Below, one piece after another: positions 23,213-35,012 of a stretch of DNA of 64,000 nucleotides. Within the stretch, counting starts at the first letter, position 1, and every line of letters begins with the position of its first letter. This stretch comes from Thelonectria olida (taxonomy: Eukaryota; Ascomycota; Sordariomycetes; Hypocreales; Nectriaceae). The position numbers were made by a program, and so were the translations under genes. The notes beneath the pieces are model-generated. The model worked only from the letters and a program-made list of their open reading frames with translations. It did not search any database and was not told the DNA's origin. The DNA is taken from assembly GCA_020736575.1 (NCBI GenBank), contig JAGPYM010000005.1, forward strand, positions 124,001 to 188,000, in the 5' to 3' direction.

Positions 23213-26200
23213 ATGAGAGCCGCCGCACTCTCTTCGGTCGGCATCTTGTCGACCGTGCTCGTGCTGGTGCTCCCGTGCCTCTCCGGTACTGCAGCTCAGC
23301 ACGAGGCAGCACGGCTTCCCGGCGAGCGACGTGAGATGCTCAAGGACAGCGGCGTCGCTGCTCACCAAGGCCATGCTCATAATGAGAACTTCGACCAGCC
23401 AACTGACTACTATTACGGCCCCCCGCCCTACTTCACTGCGCCTTCTACTGTTCCTACCGAGACAGAGTCCAGTGAGTTGATTAATGATATTCAGTCATTG
23501 GTCGCTAACCATGTGCTGCAGACGGACCTTCTACTGATGCACCTATCCCAACCACGGAAGCTACTGTCCCCAGTGTGACCAAGCCTGTCTCAAACACCGA
23601 GACCTCTAAGACCCAGACTGTTCAATCGGAACAGTCTTCTTCCCGTATTGGCTCTACATCGGAGGCGGGATCTACCTTCTCGACTGCTGCTGGTAGCAAT
23701 TTCACTCGCTCTCACACCGAGACTGGGTCGTCTTCCATTTCAACCATCTTAATCACTGTGACTCCTTGGGAGACTACTCTCGTTTCCGAGTCTGTCTCTG
23801 GAGGCGACTCCACGATTGCGTCCTCTGGACTTAACACTACGGCCAGCACGACCAACCCTGGAGCTTCTCCTACATTCTCTCCCTGGTCGGAGTCTTTCAG
23901 TGTCTGGCCCAGTCACCCTCGCTCTACCTTCACAGGGACATTCCACAACCTCACTGTGACGCTTCCGACCGTCTCAACGTCCTTGCCATCGGAGTTTAGT
24001 GCCCTGTCAACTGAGTCTCAGGCTTCAGATGAGGATTCTACTCTTGCTGGCTCGGTCTCGAGTGGCTACTTGACAGCAGCTTCGTCATCGACATCTATCC
24101 CGTCGACCAACTCTTCCAGAACTTCGTCTGGAAACTCAACCGTGACTTCTGTCTCTGTTGTGACCACTGTTACCATAACGTCAGGGGCTACTGTCACGAC
24201 TGAAGATTGGTCTACTATCACCCTCGTCACTAGCTCAGAGCCATCGACAGGTGTCCCAACCTCTAGCTCATCGGCCTCTGTTGTCGTTGTTACTCGAACT
24301 AAATCCGTTGTCGTTACCTCGCAACTTACAAAGACTTCTGCAGGGTATAATTCGAGCACAGCCTTGACCTCTGGACCAAGCCATCTCACGTCAACGAACT
24401 CGTCGCAGATTCCAGTGACCACGACCTTGAATGGAACGACGACTTTTGGCACCGCTGTACCAGCCATTATCACCATTACCCGAGGATCGATCGTCACTAT
24501 CTGGCCTGGACGCGTCACTGACACTAAGACTGAAATTGTAACCTTCACCAACGCCTCAACCGTCTCGTTCAACATGACGGCCACTCATACTCAGACTAGA
24601 TCACCCTCCACAACCACTTCTGATTTCATGCCTTTCACCTCGGACTGGTCCACGATTGACCTCGACCAGCCAAAGACATCGATCACAGTTACTAGTTGGA
24701 GCATCTCGTCCAATGAATCTGCATCCGCATCTTCTCTGGTATCCGCGACTCCCATTCCTTTCCCCGCGAACTCGACCACTATCCACAGCGGACAGACATC
24801 AGGCCCATCCTCGAACACTCAGTCTGAATGGTCGGCGTCTACCACCATCTCGCTGGATGAGTCAACAATGTGGTCTCCAAGTGTGACAACCTCTTCCATC
24901 AGCACTCACTCAAGCAGCCCCCCATTTCCTGCTAATGGTACAACTACTGTTGTTAATGGGACTACCACGCGGTTCATTACCTCTACTGTGCCCTACAGCA
25001 ACTCGTCGAGCACTCAAACCGGCCCAATCCTGACAACGGTCTCGTCCTTGATCAAGTCGGTTGGCCTCAACACCTCGATTTCTGTCATTACCATCACTAG
25101 AGGGTCTACTTCCCGTCCCTTCCCGTTCCCTACCAACGCAACTTCTCTCTGGGGGACAACGTTTCAGACGGCTGATGCCACTTCTCGCACGGCTACACAC
25201 GCCAGTTCAGTATACCTGAGCAGCACGATGAGTGGAAAGAGCATGACTGTGTCGTACACCAACTCGACTACGATGACCATGTGGCCAACCACCACCAACG
25301 CCGTGACCGTCCATACTCCCATCGTGTCATCGTCGTTCTTCTGGAACACTACAACCAGCTCTGAGATGATTGGTAACTCGACCGCGACAGGCTCTACGTC
25401 AGTGGAGGTTACAACCACTGTGACCATCACGCGAGGTGCTTCTTGGAACACTACACGAACACTATCTTCGGTCAACTTGAGCACCGGCACGTTGCCAAGA
25501 ATCACCCTCTCCTCTGTCTCCCCTCCGTTCCCTACATCCATGAACTGGACCTCTTCGAGGTACCCAGCGACCAGCAGGAACTCGAGCGTTATCGCCTTGA
25601 CTGAGACACTATCGGACACAGGTGCACCCTTCCTCAACTCCACCGTTACCTCATCCTTCTCGGAGGCCGGTACCGTGCTACCCCTTCCCTTTCCAACTAC
25701 CGGAGGCTCTTCTAGCTGGACCACCTCAGCGAATGCAACCTTCTATTCGCACTTCTCCAATGTGACTCGGAGCGCCGGCTCCTCGACCTCAGGTGTCTCT
25801 GCAGCCTCGAACTCACATACCTCTTCGGTGTCCGTGGCAGCCACTCCCCCCTTCCCGACCTCAGCGAACACGACTGCGGCTTCAGTCTCACTTGGCACTG
25901 GAATAAGCTTGTCTCGTTTCACGCACACTTCCACCAAGACGATTGTCGTCACCCGATCTACTACAAGCACCCCTCGATTCCCCACTGGCAACTCAACGCT
26001 CAGCGCCGTCTCCGCCACGGGTTCAACTAATAGCTCTGTCGTCACAATCACATTGACCAAGGCTCAGACTATCACTTCCCTAGTTTCTGGGGGCTCTGTC
26101 CCTACGTCTTCCGTGAGCGCAAGCTCCGCCCTCTGGACCAACACCACGTCGGAGGTTTCGGGGCCCTCGGAGACCGCTGGGGCTTCGGGCTCCGCGACTC

Positions 26201-27104
26201 AGCTGACCTCTCGATCCGTGCGAAGCTCCTCGGCCGCGGGCTTTAACTCGACCGTTTCGGGCTCGGCCCAGTCAACGCCCCCGACATCTGCCCCTTGGAT
26301 GACCACGGGATCCTCCGCAATCGAGTCAGGATCGTCGTTGACTACCGCGTCCTCGCCCTATCGAAACACCACTATCTCCGAAGCCGCAGGTGTCAGTGCA
26401 AAGACTACAACTTCCGGCCGTGCCATCTCTACGTCGTACCCGGCATGGAACTCGACAACGACGTCTTGTTCGTCCGAGACCAATGCCGTCAACTCGACTA
26501 GTTCCTGTACCTTGACCCAAACTCCGTCCACCTCATGCTCCGACTCGGTTACTATCCATCCTCATGCCACGGGAGCGCCCGCGACTGACTCCACGTCCAA
26601 CTGCACCGAGACACACCCGTGGACATTCCGCCCACCTGTCCCGATCCCCGTCACGTCCATCTGCAACTCGTCTAGCACTACGAGCACTTGCAACACGTCG
26701 CGCTGGGTCAACGCCACGGCCAAGTCCACTTCCCTTCGTACGTTTTATCTCGGTTACAAATGACACTTGCACAGCCAGCTGACACAGAGAATCTAGAATC
26801 GATGGGAAATGCACAGCCAACCACGCTTGAAACTGTGACGACCGGCGACCCGGGCTCTAACGTGGCCAAGTCCAACTACCCTTCGGCTGCGGCCACGGGT
26901 GTTGACAAACTTCCCGATGACCCCAACTTCCCTTGGGGCGGCGACTCGCCCATCCACCGTCATGGAAACGTGAGTGAGCTTGGTGCCGGGTCTCATAAGG
27001 AACCGCCCTCTTTCAGCCCACCTCGACGCCGGTGGGAGCAGGTTGTGTCTAAGTTGCGATCTCTTTGGCGCGATAATGGCTCTGACGATGAAGAGCAAGT
27101 TTAA
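23213..27104 (+). CDS. Secreted Ser/Thr-rich mucin-like protein
   Basis: Three exons (23213-23471, 23522-26737, 26779-27104) encode about 1266 residues. A signal peptide is clear (MRAAALSSVGILSTVLVLVL, with cleavage near residue 28). A short N-terminal region holds YYYGPPPYFTAPSTVP. Then about 1050 residues are dominated by Ser and Thr, with dozens of N-glycosylation sites (NST, NTT, NSS). Two degenerate repeat themes recur: an extended-strand motif like TVTITRGAS or VITITRGST, and a Pro-Phe-Pro block (PPFPTSANTT, RPFPFPTNAT, PPFPANGTTT). Cysteines cluster only near the end (SCSSETNAVNSTSSCTLTQ). No GPI signal was recognised. The last intron (26738-26778) is only 41 nt and uses the second of two AGs, because the first gives a stop. 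An optional intron at 26965-27017 would give a shorter C-terminus. It is probably a heavily glycosylated wall or surface protein; no family is recognised. Confidence 0.78.
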
Positions 27105-27600
27105 TAACGGGAGAGATTGCTCGTACAGACTGGAGCCTTAATATCTGTTATTGTTGGCTGTTCTCCGTCAACCGATGAAAGGCGTCTCTGTGTGTATCTT
27201 CTTTTCTTCTTTCGCTTTCCTTGGTTCTTTGGAGGTGCTGCTGTTCTTATAGACGGCACCTCTGGTTCTCCACAACGCGCTTGTTCGCTTGGTTTATTGA
27301 ACCCATCTGGGCTTTGTATTTGGAACAATACGCGAGGGTGCATCGATTGATCTGATAACAATCCCGGGGATTTGGAACGGGTTGGGACGGTTTGAATTGA
27401 GGTTCCCGTGTAGCAAGGCTGAAAGAGAGAATTACATACGACTTGACTTTAAAATTGTGGCCGCCTGCACTTGTGATGAATGTGAATGATCTTGGAGACG
27501 TCATGGTGGTAATATTACAACAGTAAGTAGTCGTCACCCATCAACTATGGCAAGGCTTGAAGATGATGATCCAGCACGCCTACGCCAACCTGCAGGTATT
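27105..27600. other. Intergenic between convergent genes
   Basis: This holds the 3' ends of the mucin-like gene (plus) and the GH12 gene (minus). A T-rich run near 27195-27225 may belong to the 3' untranslated region. Nothing else is visible. Confidence 0.5.
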
Positions 27601-28457
27601 TTACAGGTCAATCCTCAAGCTCAGGTTATTGTCAAAAGTGACAGTGCCCCAAAACGGCTCCATGCCCGCATTTCCAACATTGACGTACGTGCTCGTCGAG
27701 AAGACGCCCTGCTTGGACAGCGCGACCAGCCAATCCTTGATGTCGCCCGTGAAGCTGCCGCTGACTCCGTCGCCGAACTGGCTCCCCTCGGGCACCAGGA
27801 GCGACGAGACGGTGATGCCCGTGTCGGTGTTCAAGCCCTGGTACAGCTTCCACCCGTCCTTGCCGTAGAGGCCGTTGATGGTGGCGACGGGGCCCTTGTC
27901 CCAGCCGATGGGCACTTGGCCGCCTTCGTATCTGATCCAGAGCATGAGCTCTTGGGCCGCCGAGGACGTGCTGTCGCCCTTTGTGTCCGAGGTCATGAAG
28001 TCATACACGACGTTGCCTTCAGATGAGCTGTCTTAGCAAGTATCCGAGCAGCACCGGCGTTCGGGGACTTACCCTTGTAGGCGCTGGTGTTGGACACGGT
28101 CCATTCATAAGTCGACGGAATGCTCGAGATGGTGTCCAGCGTCGTCTCCAGGTTCTGCGTCAGGCCGATAAACGAGTAGCCCTTGACGACATTGGGGTTG
28201 ACGGCCGGGTCAATGTCCCAAACGCTGCTCCAGTGGATGCTTTGCGCGTCTCCGGTGCCCGACGTGCCGTACAAAGCAGTGCAGCACGATCCCTCAATCG
28301 ACTGGTAGTTGTAGTTCATGGAATAAATGATCCAGGGCGTGCCGCTGAGGACCTCGAACGAATTGGGCGCGCCGCAGTAGGTCGACGTGGGCTGGGAGGC
28401 CCCGGACACAGAGGCCACCAGGGCCGGGAGAACGAAGGACGAAGCGTGGAAGCGCAT
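27601..28457 (-). CDS. GH12 endoglucanase, probable xyloglucan-specific
   Basis: Two exons (28073-28457 and 27601-28015/28016) encode 266 residues, a normal GH12 size. The intron at 28017-28072 (GTAAGT to GAAG) restores AYKGNVVYDFMTS. A signal peptide is present (MRFHASSFVLPALVASVSG). Mature-protein marks include CGAPNSFEVLSGTPWIIYSM, SSVWDIDP and VVYDFMTS. The nucleophile is Glu151 in QELMLWI and the acid/base is Glu248 in GMEPFWG, the two conserved glutamates of the family. GH12 enzymes cut beta-1,4-glucan chains with retention, and many fungal members prefer xyloglucan; the preference cannot be settled here. It is secreted and acts on plant cell walls. It lies 243 bases downstream of the regulator gene on the same strand. 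A TTTAAAAGG sequence near 28556 (plus-strand reading), about 100 bases before the start, could serve as a TATA element. Confidence 0.92.
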
Positions 28458-28700
28458 TTTTTTCAGAAGAGAAGATGAACGAAAGTAAGAAGTCAATAAT
28501 GAAGGAAAATAAACAAGGCTGTTTCAATCTTTTCACAAAACTGTCGTCTGGTGTGTTTAAAAGGCACAGCTTCGACGGCCCACCAAACAATCCAGGGGCA
28601 GGCTACCTTTAACTTGAAACAGGGTCAAAGAAACAAATCAATCATTCTGACGCCTAGAGATAATTGATCCTCCAATACACGCTCTTCCTTAAACAAGGCC

Positions 28701-31646
28701 CTACCAGGCTATGTAACAGGGCGCCACTCCCTCATGTCTCTCCCTCTCGTTCAGTTGCCTCACAAACGTGTCCCACCAATTCGTCTCGAGGTACGGGGGC
28801 TTGATGTTCAAGTCTCTGGCGTAAACCCACTGGCTCGTTCTCTGCGCTGTCGCGTAAAGAGAGCGCACGTTCTGCGAGACGTCTGAGGTTAACTAAGATG
28901 AGCAGGCTGACAAGGAATGGCGGCTTACACTCCGGATCGCTTTCACGGCCACGTTCTTCAGCCAATTCATGGCCACCCTGTAGTGCTGATCAGAACCACC
29001 AAGTGTCGCGAGAATAAAGGCAGGGAAAAAAGGTGCCTCTGCCGTGAAACAGGCGCCGTCGATTGGCATTCGCCCGATGATGAAGCAGAGCTCATCGAAA
29101 TAGCGCTGCACAAGCGGGTTCAACCGATGCAGTCTTCTCGCGTCGTCAGCATAGTCCGTGACTCCATACACACAAACTGTTAATAAACGTACCTGTAGAG
29201 GCGGCATTGAAGGTAGATCATAGCCACAAGAACCCAGGCTCGGCTTGTCTCCACCTTCATTTCCTCGGGATCTGTGATGGTCGCCGTGTCCGGCGGCTTT
29301 GTTTTGCTGAAATCGTAGTCGACCATCATGTCTAGGAGGTTACGAAGAATCTCAGCTGACTCCAGCAAACATACATTCGGCTGGGATCCTGCACCCCTGT
29401 CCTCTTCATGTTTCATAAAGAAGGCAAGGCGGGTGATGGAGCTGAGAACCTTCAGCACTTCCCTTGAAGTTGCACATGCTCCATGACTCGTCTTGACTTC
29501 ACGTGCAGTAGAGGCCTGATGAAGCCAAGCAAATCTTGCGAGCTCTTTGGATGCATTGAACTTGTACCCCGCTGGCGTCGGCGTCATCATCTCGTAGACA
29601 ATTATGGGATACGCCACGAGCATAGTTTGGGACACTCGGATAGATGTAGGGGTGGGAGGTGCCGAGCTGTTGAATCGGCCCCTATCGTCCGTCTGGTCCA
29701 AAAGCGCCTCGGCCTTCCTGAGCGCTGTGAGCCAAAGCGGCTCCTCGGATTGGCATGCCTTATTCTTGGACGAAACAACCTGAAGACATTAGATTTCAGT
29801 CAAAGCCAATCACTATTAGTACTTACATGCAATGTTGATAGCATGATGAGCAAATTGATGGCCTTTTCCTTGTCCCTGTCCTGTTGCTCCTTTTCTACTC
29901 CGGGCTTGACGGGAACTGCCGTCTTTTGGAGCAGCGTGTTGAGATCGTCAAGGGCGGGTTGCAGCATTTCAGCGCCCCCTTCAGGATCTATATCACCATT
30001 ATAGTCATTCATGTAGACGTAGGAAATACACCCCAGGGCGCATAGGACACTGTAGTCGGTAAGTTTGGTAAAGTTCACCAACCATGGGTTGGTTTCATGG
30101 TGTAGACTTCTGCCAGGACACCAGTGCTTCGTATCTACAAATCAAATAATTAAATTCTAAGCTTCGTAAGAGAGAACAATTGCGTCTAAAATGAGGGAGG
30201 CGGGCATAGAGATATCGACATACAAAAGTCCTGGAGGGATAGTTTTGCTGAAAGTGGATGTCCTTTAGGTTGCTCGGCCTTGAGGAAAGAATCAAAACAT
30301 TCTATTGGCAGGCTCCCATAAGATGAAGTTTCAGAAAACCCGAAATCTTCGACCTCAAAAATGCGAACGGATGGTTGAGCTGGTGCGGAAGTTGGAAGTG
30401 GTTGGGGCACTATCTGAGAGGAGATGGGGAGGGGAAGCATTGAGGAGTTGTTAGACGAGCATGTCACAGTCTGTGTGGCCTGCGACTGAGGAAGCAGTCC
30501 CTGACTAGGATTGACCTTGGAATCTGGATGTGAAGTCGCATTGGGTTGGCGAGCTGTAGTAGTTTTACCTGGAATTGGTTTGGGTTGAGGAGTTTCGGGC
30601 TGGTCAACTCTATTCTGAGTGCGTCGAGCTCCTCGAACTCCTCGATGGGGTTGAATCCGAGTACGATGAGAAAGCTGCTTCTTACGTCGCATACCTTTCT
30701 TTGTGGAGGGCTGCGAGGTTGGAGATTGACATGAAGGCTGAGCGGCTTGTTTTGGAGCCTCTTGAGCTACATGAGCTCGAACTGGGGTATCATGGAATGA
30801 AAGCCTCTGGACCGGAACTGGATGCACTGCAGGGTTCGGGCTCGGGTTACTCTCATCTGCAGTCAGATTGATGATGGTCCGAGGCGCAGGTACCATCGTC
30901 CAAGGCAGAGTAGCTCCGATCACGGTCGGAGCTGGGAAAGTTCGTGTTGGGGCTGACTGAGTGATATCTGCCCCGGACGTTTGAGTCAGGGAGCATTCCT
31001 GAGAGCTAACCCTCTTGGCAGTTGGACTGGGACAAGGGGTTTGAGGAACAGCTGGGCCAGCCGACCACTCAGCCATGGGCACGTCTTGAGTTGGCGCTTG
31101 CGATGGAACTACTTGAGCTGGTGATGTCTGGGCAGGATATGCCTGAAGTGCATGTTCTGGGAATGCCTGGGACACACAACTCTCTGGTGGGCAAGTCTCG
31201 ACGGGAAAGCTCTGAGGGGCCAAGATGAGACGGGGATTGAGAGTGGCAAAGGGGGTCAAGGAAGAATCTGGCACTTCAGGAATCCCAGCACTAAATGGGT
31301 TGATGAGCTCGAAAGGGTTCGCATTCCCAAAGACAAATGGTGTAGTGGGAGCGGAATTTGGGAATGCCATCTGAAAGCCAGCCTCACTGTTGATAGGCAA
31401 TGGCGGTATCTGGCCGTGATTGGCCTGGGGCTGCACAGATGAATTTGCAGCAGGCGGGCCTGGGGGATGCAAGGGCATGAACGAGGCACCCGCGGACGGA
31501 GACGCGTACGAGTCTGAGAAGAGAAGTGTTTGTTAGCGGCGGGTGACGAGAGTGCAGAATCAATCAAGTTGCTCACCAGGCTGTCTCTCGTGAGGGGCGA
31601 CGGGATAGGACGAGAAGTAGCCGACGGTTTGGTAATTGAAGTCCAT
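28701..31646 (-). CDS. Fungal_trans_2 (DUF3468) regulator-like protein without Zn cluster
   Basis: Six exons (31577-31646, 30224-31513, 29827-30134, 29193-29779, 28929-29136, 28701-28871) encode about 877 residues. All introns are GT-AG, and each junction keeps the frame. Residues 1-450 are Pro/Ser/Gln/Thr-rich and disordered, with a basic patch (KKGMRRKKQLSHRTR) near residue 300. The C-terminal half is ordered and carries Fungal_trans_2 marks: NPWLVNFTKLTDYSVLCALG, a helix-rich middle, LNPLVQRYFDELCFIIGRMP, then TAEAPFFPAFILATLGG and LYATAQRTSQWVYARDLN. Such domains normally follow a Zn2Cys6 cluster, but no CX2CX6C pattern occurs anywhere in this model. It may be a cofactor-type regulator, or the cluster may be encoded by an unseen exon upstream of 31646. 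The gene is divergent from the methyltransferase gene and upstream of GH12 on the same strand. Confidence 0.75.
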
Positions 31647-33520
31647 TGTTGGGAAATGGCGTGTTTCTCTGAAGGGATTCAGGGTCAAAGTTGGCAGCTA
31701 GGGGACGAGAATCATAGATGACAAATGCCAATAGTTTGAACAAGGACGGGAGGACCCTGATGTTGATGTTCTTATACCTGCCCAGTGCCCAGACAATCAG
31801 ACAGGTCAACTCCCAGGCCACACGTGGAGGGCTGAGGTTCTGGAGAGCTGGAATACGACAGCTCTCATGGTATCAACGCTAGCTCGCATGTCTAGCTAGG
31901 TTTGGAAGGCGTCTCTCAAGAAGAAGAAAATACAACGAGCTGCGCAACTAAGACTCAGGTCACGAACGCAGCGTGGCCAACCATGGCAAACGACGATTCC
32001 CACACCACCCTCTTTATCCTGTCGTCGAGACGGCCGGCAGCAAGCTAACAGACTGCTGTCTCAGAGGTTAGCCACCTCCTTGCAGTCGAGGAATCCAATT
32101 AATTAAGCCCCCAGCCTGCTTGATGCTTTCATTCTCGGGGACGGCACGGATGGAGCGGTGGCGCGTCACTTCATTTCTTTCTCTGCTCAGTTCGTTCTGT
32201 TTCGACGCACATGACTTTCTTCCAACAGGATCTGTCTCAGACATTCGCTCATATTGAGTCACGGAGCTTTTCAAGTGATGGAGATGACTTGCAACGAACG
32301 CCCTTCTGCCCTGTGCAAAAGTCGCAGGCTAATAATAACAGCCCGATCAGGGTTCTCACCCCCTCCATGACGATTCGGGACTAGACTGCTCGCGAAGAAG
32401 GGCGACTGAGCTGAAGCCATCTGATGATCTGTGCTTTAGACCGATCGAGCTTCTGGCGTTTGCCGGTCGAGTGGGTGGAGTTGAAGCAAGAGGAGGGCAC
32501 AGTTCGGAGGATGCTGCAGATGGCCTGGACCATGAAAGACTCCGAGGATGTGCAGGGGACATATGTAGATACCCGGCTCCTAGTCCATGATGGGCGGTGT
32601 CTGGGCCGTCGGTGGACATCGCACAGCTTCGGTCCTCGGCCAAATACAAAGTAAGAGGTGAGAGAGAACAAGGCGAAGTGGAATGGCTGGTTGCCGCTGC
32701 TTCACCGCGCACAGGCTGACTGTCGCCAGTGTCAATCCGAGCGAGCGGGATTGGACTTTTGCATTGTTGCACCAGGGCATGGCCATGCATCTCCTCCTTG
32801 TGCTGGGGTTGGCTCTCTGCGGCCGTTTCCGCCAAGGATAATAGCAAACAATGGATGCCCTGTATTGCGCCCGTTGCAGCAGACCGCCTTATCCCACCAC
32901 CGACATCCCCAGCACAGTTGAACAAAAAATCAGTCGATTCTGCGACACATGGTGCTTGATTGACGCGTGCGAACGGCGGAGAGCATAACGTCACATACTA
33001 TGTAACTCTTGAGCGTCACGTCACGTGCGCACGGTTCATTCGGTCTTTCGAAGTTGGAAGGTTTGCACCAAGGATTCCTCCGGTCCATTTTACTGTGCCT
33101 CTATTTTAACGGCCCGTCCCTTTAAACGGAGCCAAAGTCAACGTCCGGCCACGGCCAGTCAAACAATTTCCCGAACACAACCACCAGCATTGGGCCGTCG
33201 CGTACCATGCCGTGGCCCATGAGGTGGAGTGTCCAGATCGATCTGACGGTGAGAGGCTGTCAGGCTGGGCGAGCCTAGAGGCAACTCGGACGAGCACGAC
33301 CAGGTATTCATACGCAATGTATGTACCAGCCAGAGCTAGCAGAAGTGCCCAGGTTCCCACGTCGACTGTCATGCAATCCCCCACATTATTCTCGTTATTG
33401 GGCCGCCTTGATGGACCGGGGGCTGCGGTATTAAAAGAGGCATGGGGTCGTCGGGAATGTGCCATGATGAGATGCACCAGTGCCAATTCATTCATTCATT
33501 CATTCACCATTTGAACTGCC
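31647..33520. promoter_or_regulatory. Divergent intergenic region, regulator and methyltransferase genes
   Basis: These 1.9 kb hold the promoters of both divergent genes. A 212-codon minus frame (32356-32994) and a 129-codon minus frame (33106-33495, with one hydrophobic stretch, WALLLALAGTYIAYEYLVV) are open but unsupported. A (ATTC)5 repeat lies in the methyltransferase leader. Long AT-rich patches are absent. Confidence 0.45.
33486..33505. repeat. (ATTC)5 microsatellite in leader
   Basis: Five perfect ATTC units end 15 bases before the methyltransferase start codon. Confidence 0.85.
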
Positions 33521-35012
33521 ATGTCCACTGAAGGGCCAACACTGGCATCGTCGTCGGGTACGGCCTCGGCTTCCTCCTCCATTATCCAACCTGACCCATC
33601 CTTCCAACCGCCACAGGAAGACTCGGAACTGGACCTGGACGAAGACGCTCAGATAGCCCTCAGCAATGCCAGAGATGACGGCTCCACCACCATGCTCCCT
33701 CCAAACATCCTGGAGTACCGAACTCTCTTCGGCAGAACCTACCATGCTGAAAGCGGCACCGCTCGATACTGGTACGGAATGGCCGGGGGAGAATTGACAT
33801 CCTAATCAGGCCACCGCCTAACGTTGAGCTCAATAGGGCCTCAAACGATGAACAGCAGAACAACTCGATGGACATGGTGTATGTTGATTGTTGCAAGACA
33901 TTGGCATAGGCTTACCCCCCGTAGACACCATTTCCTCCGCCTCCTTTTTGACGGAGAGCTTTTCCTTGCGCCCATTAGGGACGACATTAGTGTCAGGTGC
34001 CCTGCCAGGAAGAGACAGCGACTCAGATACGGCTCGGCTGACATGACTTCCAGCACGCTCTTGATGTAGGAACTGGAACAGGTACGCAAAAGGCCCCGTT
34101 TCGCCCGAGTAAGACTGTTCCCGCTAACACATGTCCTCGCTCTCAGGCATCTGGGCCATGCAGGTGTCGCCTTAATTTCTCCCGCAGATGTTCTATGCTC
34201 ATAACATGGCGAATAGTGACTTTGCCGACGCACACCCCATGACTGATGTCACTGGCACCGACATCTCTCCCATCCAGCCGAGCTGGGTCCCTCCAAATCT
34301 CCAATTGTCAGTGCTGGTCCCTTGCAGCGACAAGAATAGCTGACTCAAAAGGCCACCAGCGAAATCGAGGACTGCACGCTGCCCTGGACGTTTGAAGAAG
34401 AGTCCATGGACTACATACACATGCGGTACCTGTACGGCAGCATCTCCGACTGGCCAGCTTTATTCAAAGAAGCACTCACCGTGTGCAAGCGCGGCGGCTG
34501 GGTCGAGAGCGTCGAGGCCTCCCCGCGTATGGAGAGCGACGACGATTCGGTCCCCGAGCACAGCGCCATGCATCAGTGGGGCTCTATTTTCATTGAAGGC
34601 GCCGAGGAGATGGGCCAGACGTTCAGGGTCGTCGAGGATGGCCTCCAGGTGCAAGGCATGCAGGAGGCGGGCTTTGAGGACATCAGAGTGGTTGAGAAAA
34701 AGGTGAGTTCACTCCACCCTTCCCCCAACCTAAAACGTACAAGGGCCTGTTTTTACGAGCTGACCCCCGGTTTCCAATCAGATCCCCATCGGTGCTTGGC
34801 CCAAGGAGAAGCGGCTAGCAGACATCGGTAGGTACGTAGAGAGAGCCCTCGAGCAAGACTACGAGGGCTACATCCAGTACATGACGGGTCTCCTGGGCTG
34901 GAGCGAGGAGCAGGTCACCGTGTACTGTGCCCGGATTCGGCGTGAGATCCGCTCCGGCCAGTACCACGCCTGGTACAGGCTGCGAGTTGTGTGTGGGCGG
35001 AGGCCCTTCTGA
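33521..35012 (+). CDS. SAM-dependent methyltransferase, LaeA/UMTA type
   Basis: Eight exons (33521-33771, 33837-33878, 33925-33991, 34054-34081, 34147-34159, 34217-34306, 34360-34702, 34782-35012) encode about 354 residues. After splicing the family order is complete: [43 protein letters not shown] motif [95 protein letters not shown], and finally [19 protein letters not shown]. This is the UMTA group of fungal methyltransferases related to LaeA; the substrate is unknown. The 13-nt fifth exon needs a GC-AG intron (34160-34216) to give IWAIDFAD. A GT donor four bases further on leads to an immediate stop with the same acceptor, or to a 24-nt intron with an earlier one. The N-terminal 60 residues are Ser/Asp/Glu-rich. 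No biosynthetic core gene lies nearby. Confidence 0.87.

Noticed and set aside
24066..26060. Long minus-strand open frames (172, 186 and 105 codons) under the mucin-like gene
   Set aside because: They are shadows created by Ser/Thr codons read in reverse (Val/Glu/Thr/Arg-rich) and have no domains. The spliced plus-strand gene with a signal peptide explains the region.
32356..32994. 212-codon minus-strand open frame
   Set aside because: It has no recognisable domain or composition bias of a real gene and is overlapped by plus-strand frames. It lies in a divergent promoter region.
33106..33495. 129-codon minus-strand frame with a hydrophobic segment
   Set aside because: One membrane-like stretch is not enough. 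It would start only about 30 bases from the methyltransferase start codon on the other strand and shows no further support.
33521..35012. Reading the methyltransferase as a pseudogene
   Set aside because: Unspliced frames are full of stops, but a complete eight-exon model restores every family motif in order, so the gene is called intact with one GC-AG intron.
17791..35012. A fungal RiPP or lanthipeptide cluster built from the LanC-like protein, UMTA methyltransferase and secreted repeat protein
   Set aside because: No UstYa/DUF3328 proteins, peptidase or Kex2-processed repeat precursor were seen, and the mucin-like protein has no regular KR sites. The genes are 14 kb apart with unrelated genes between them.
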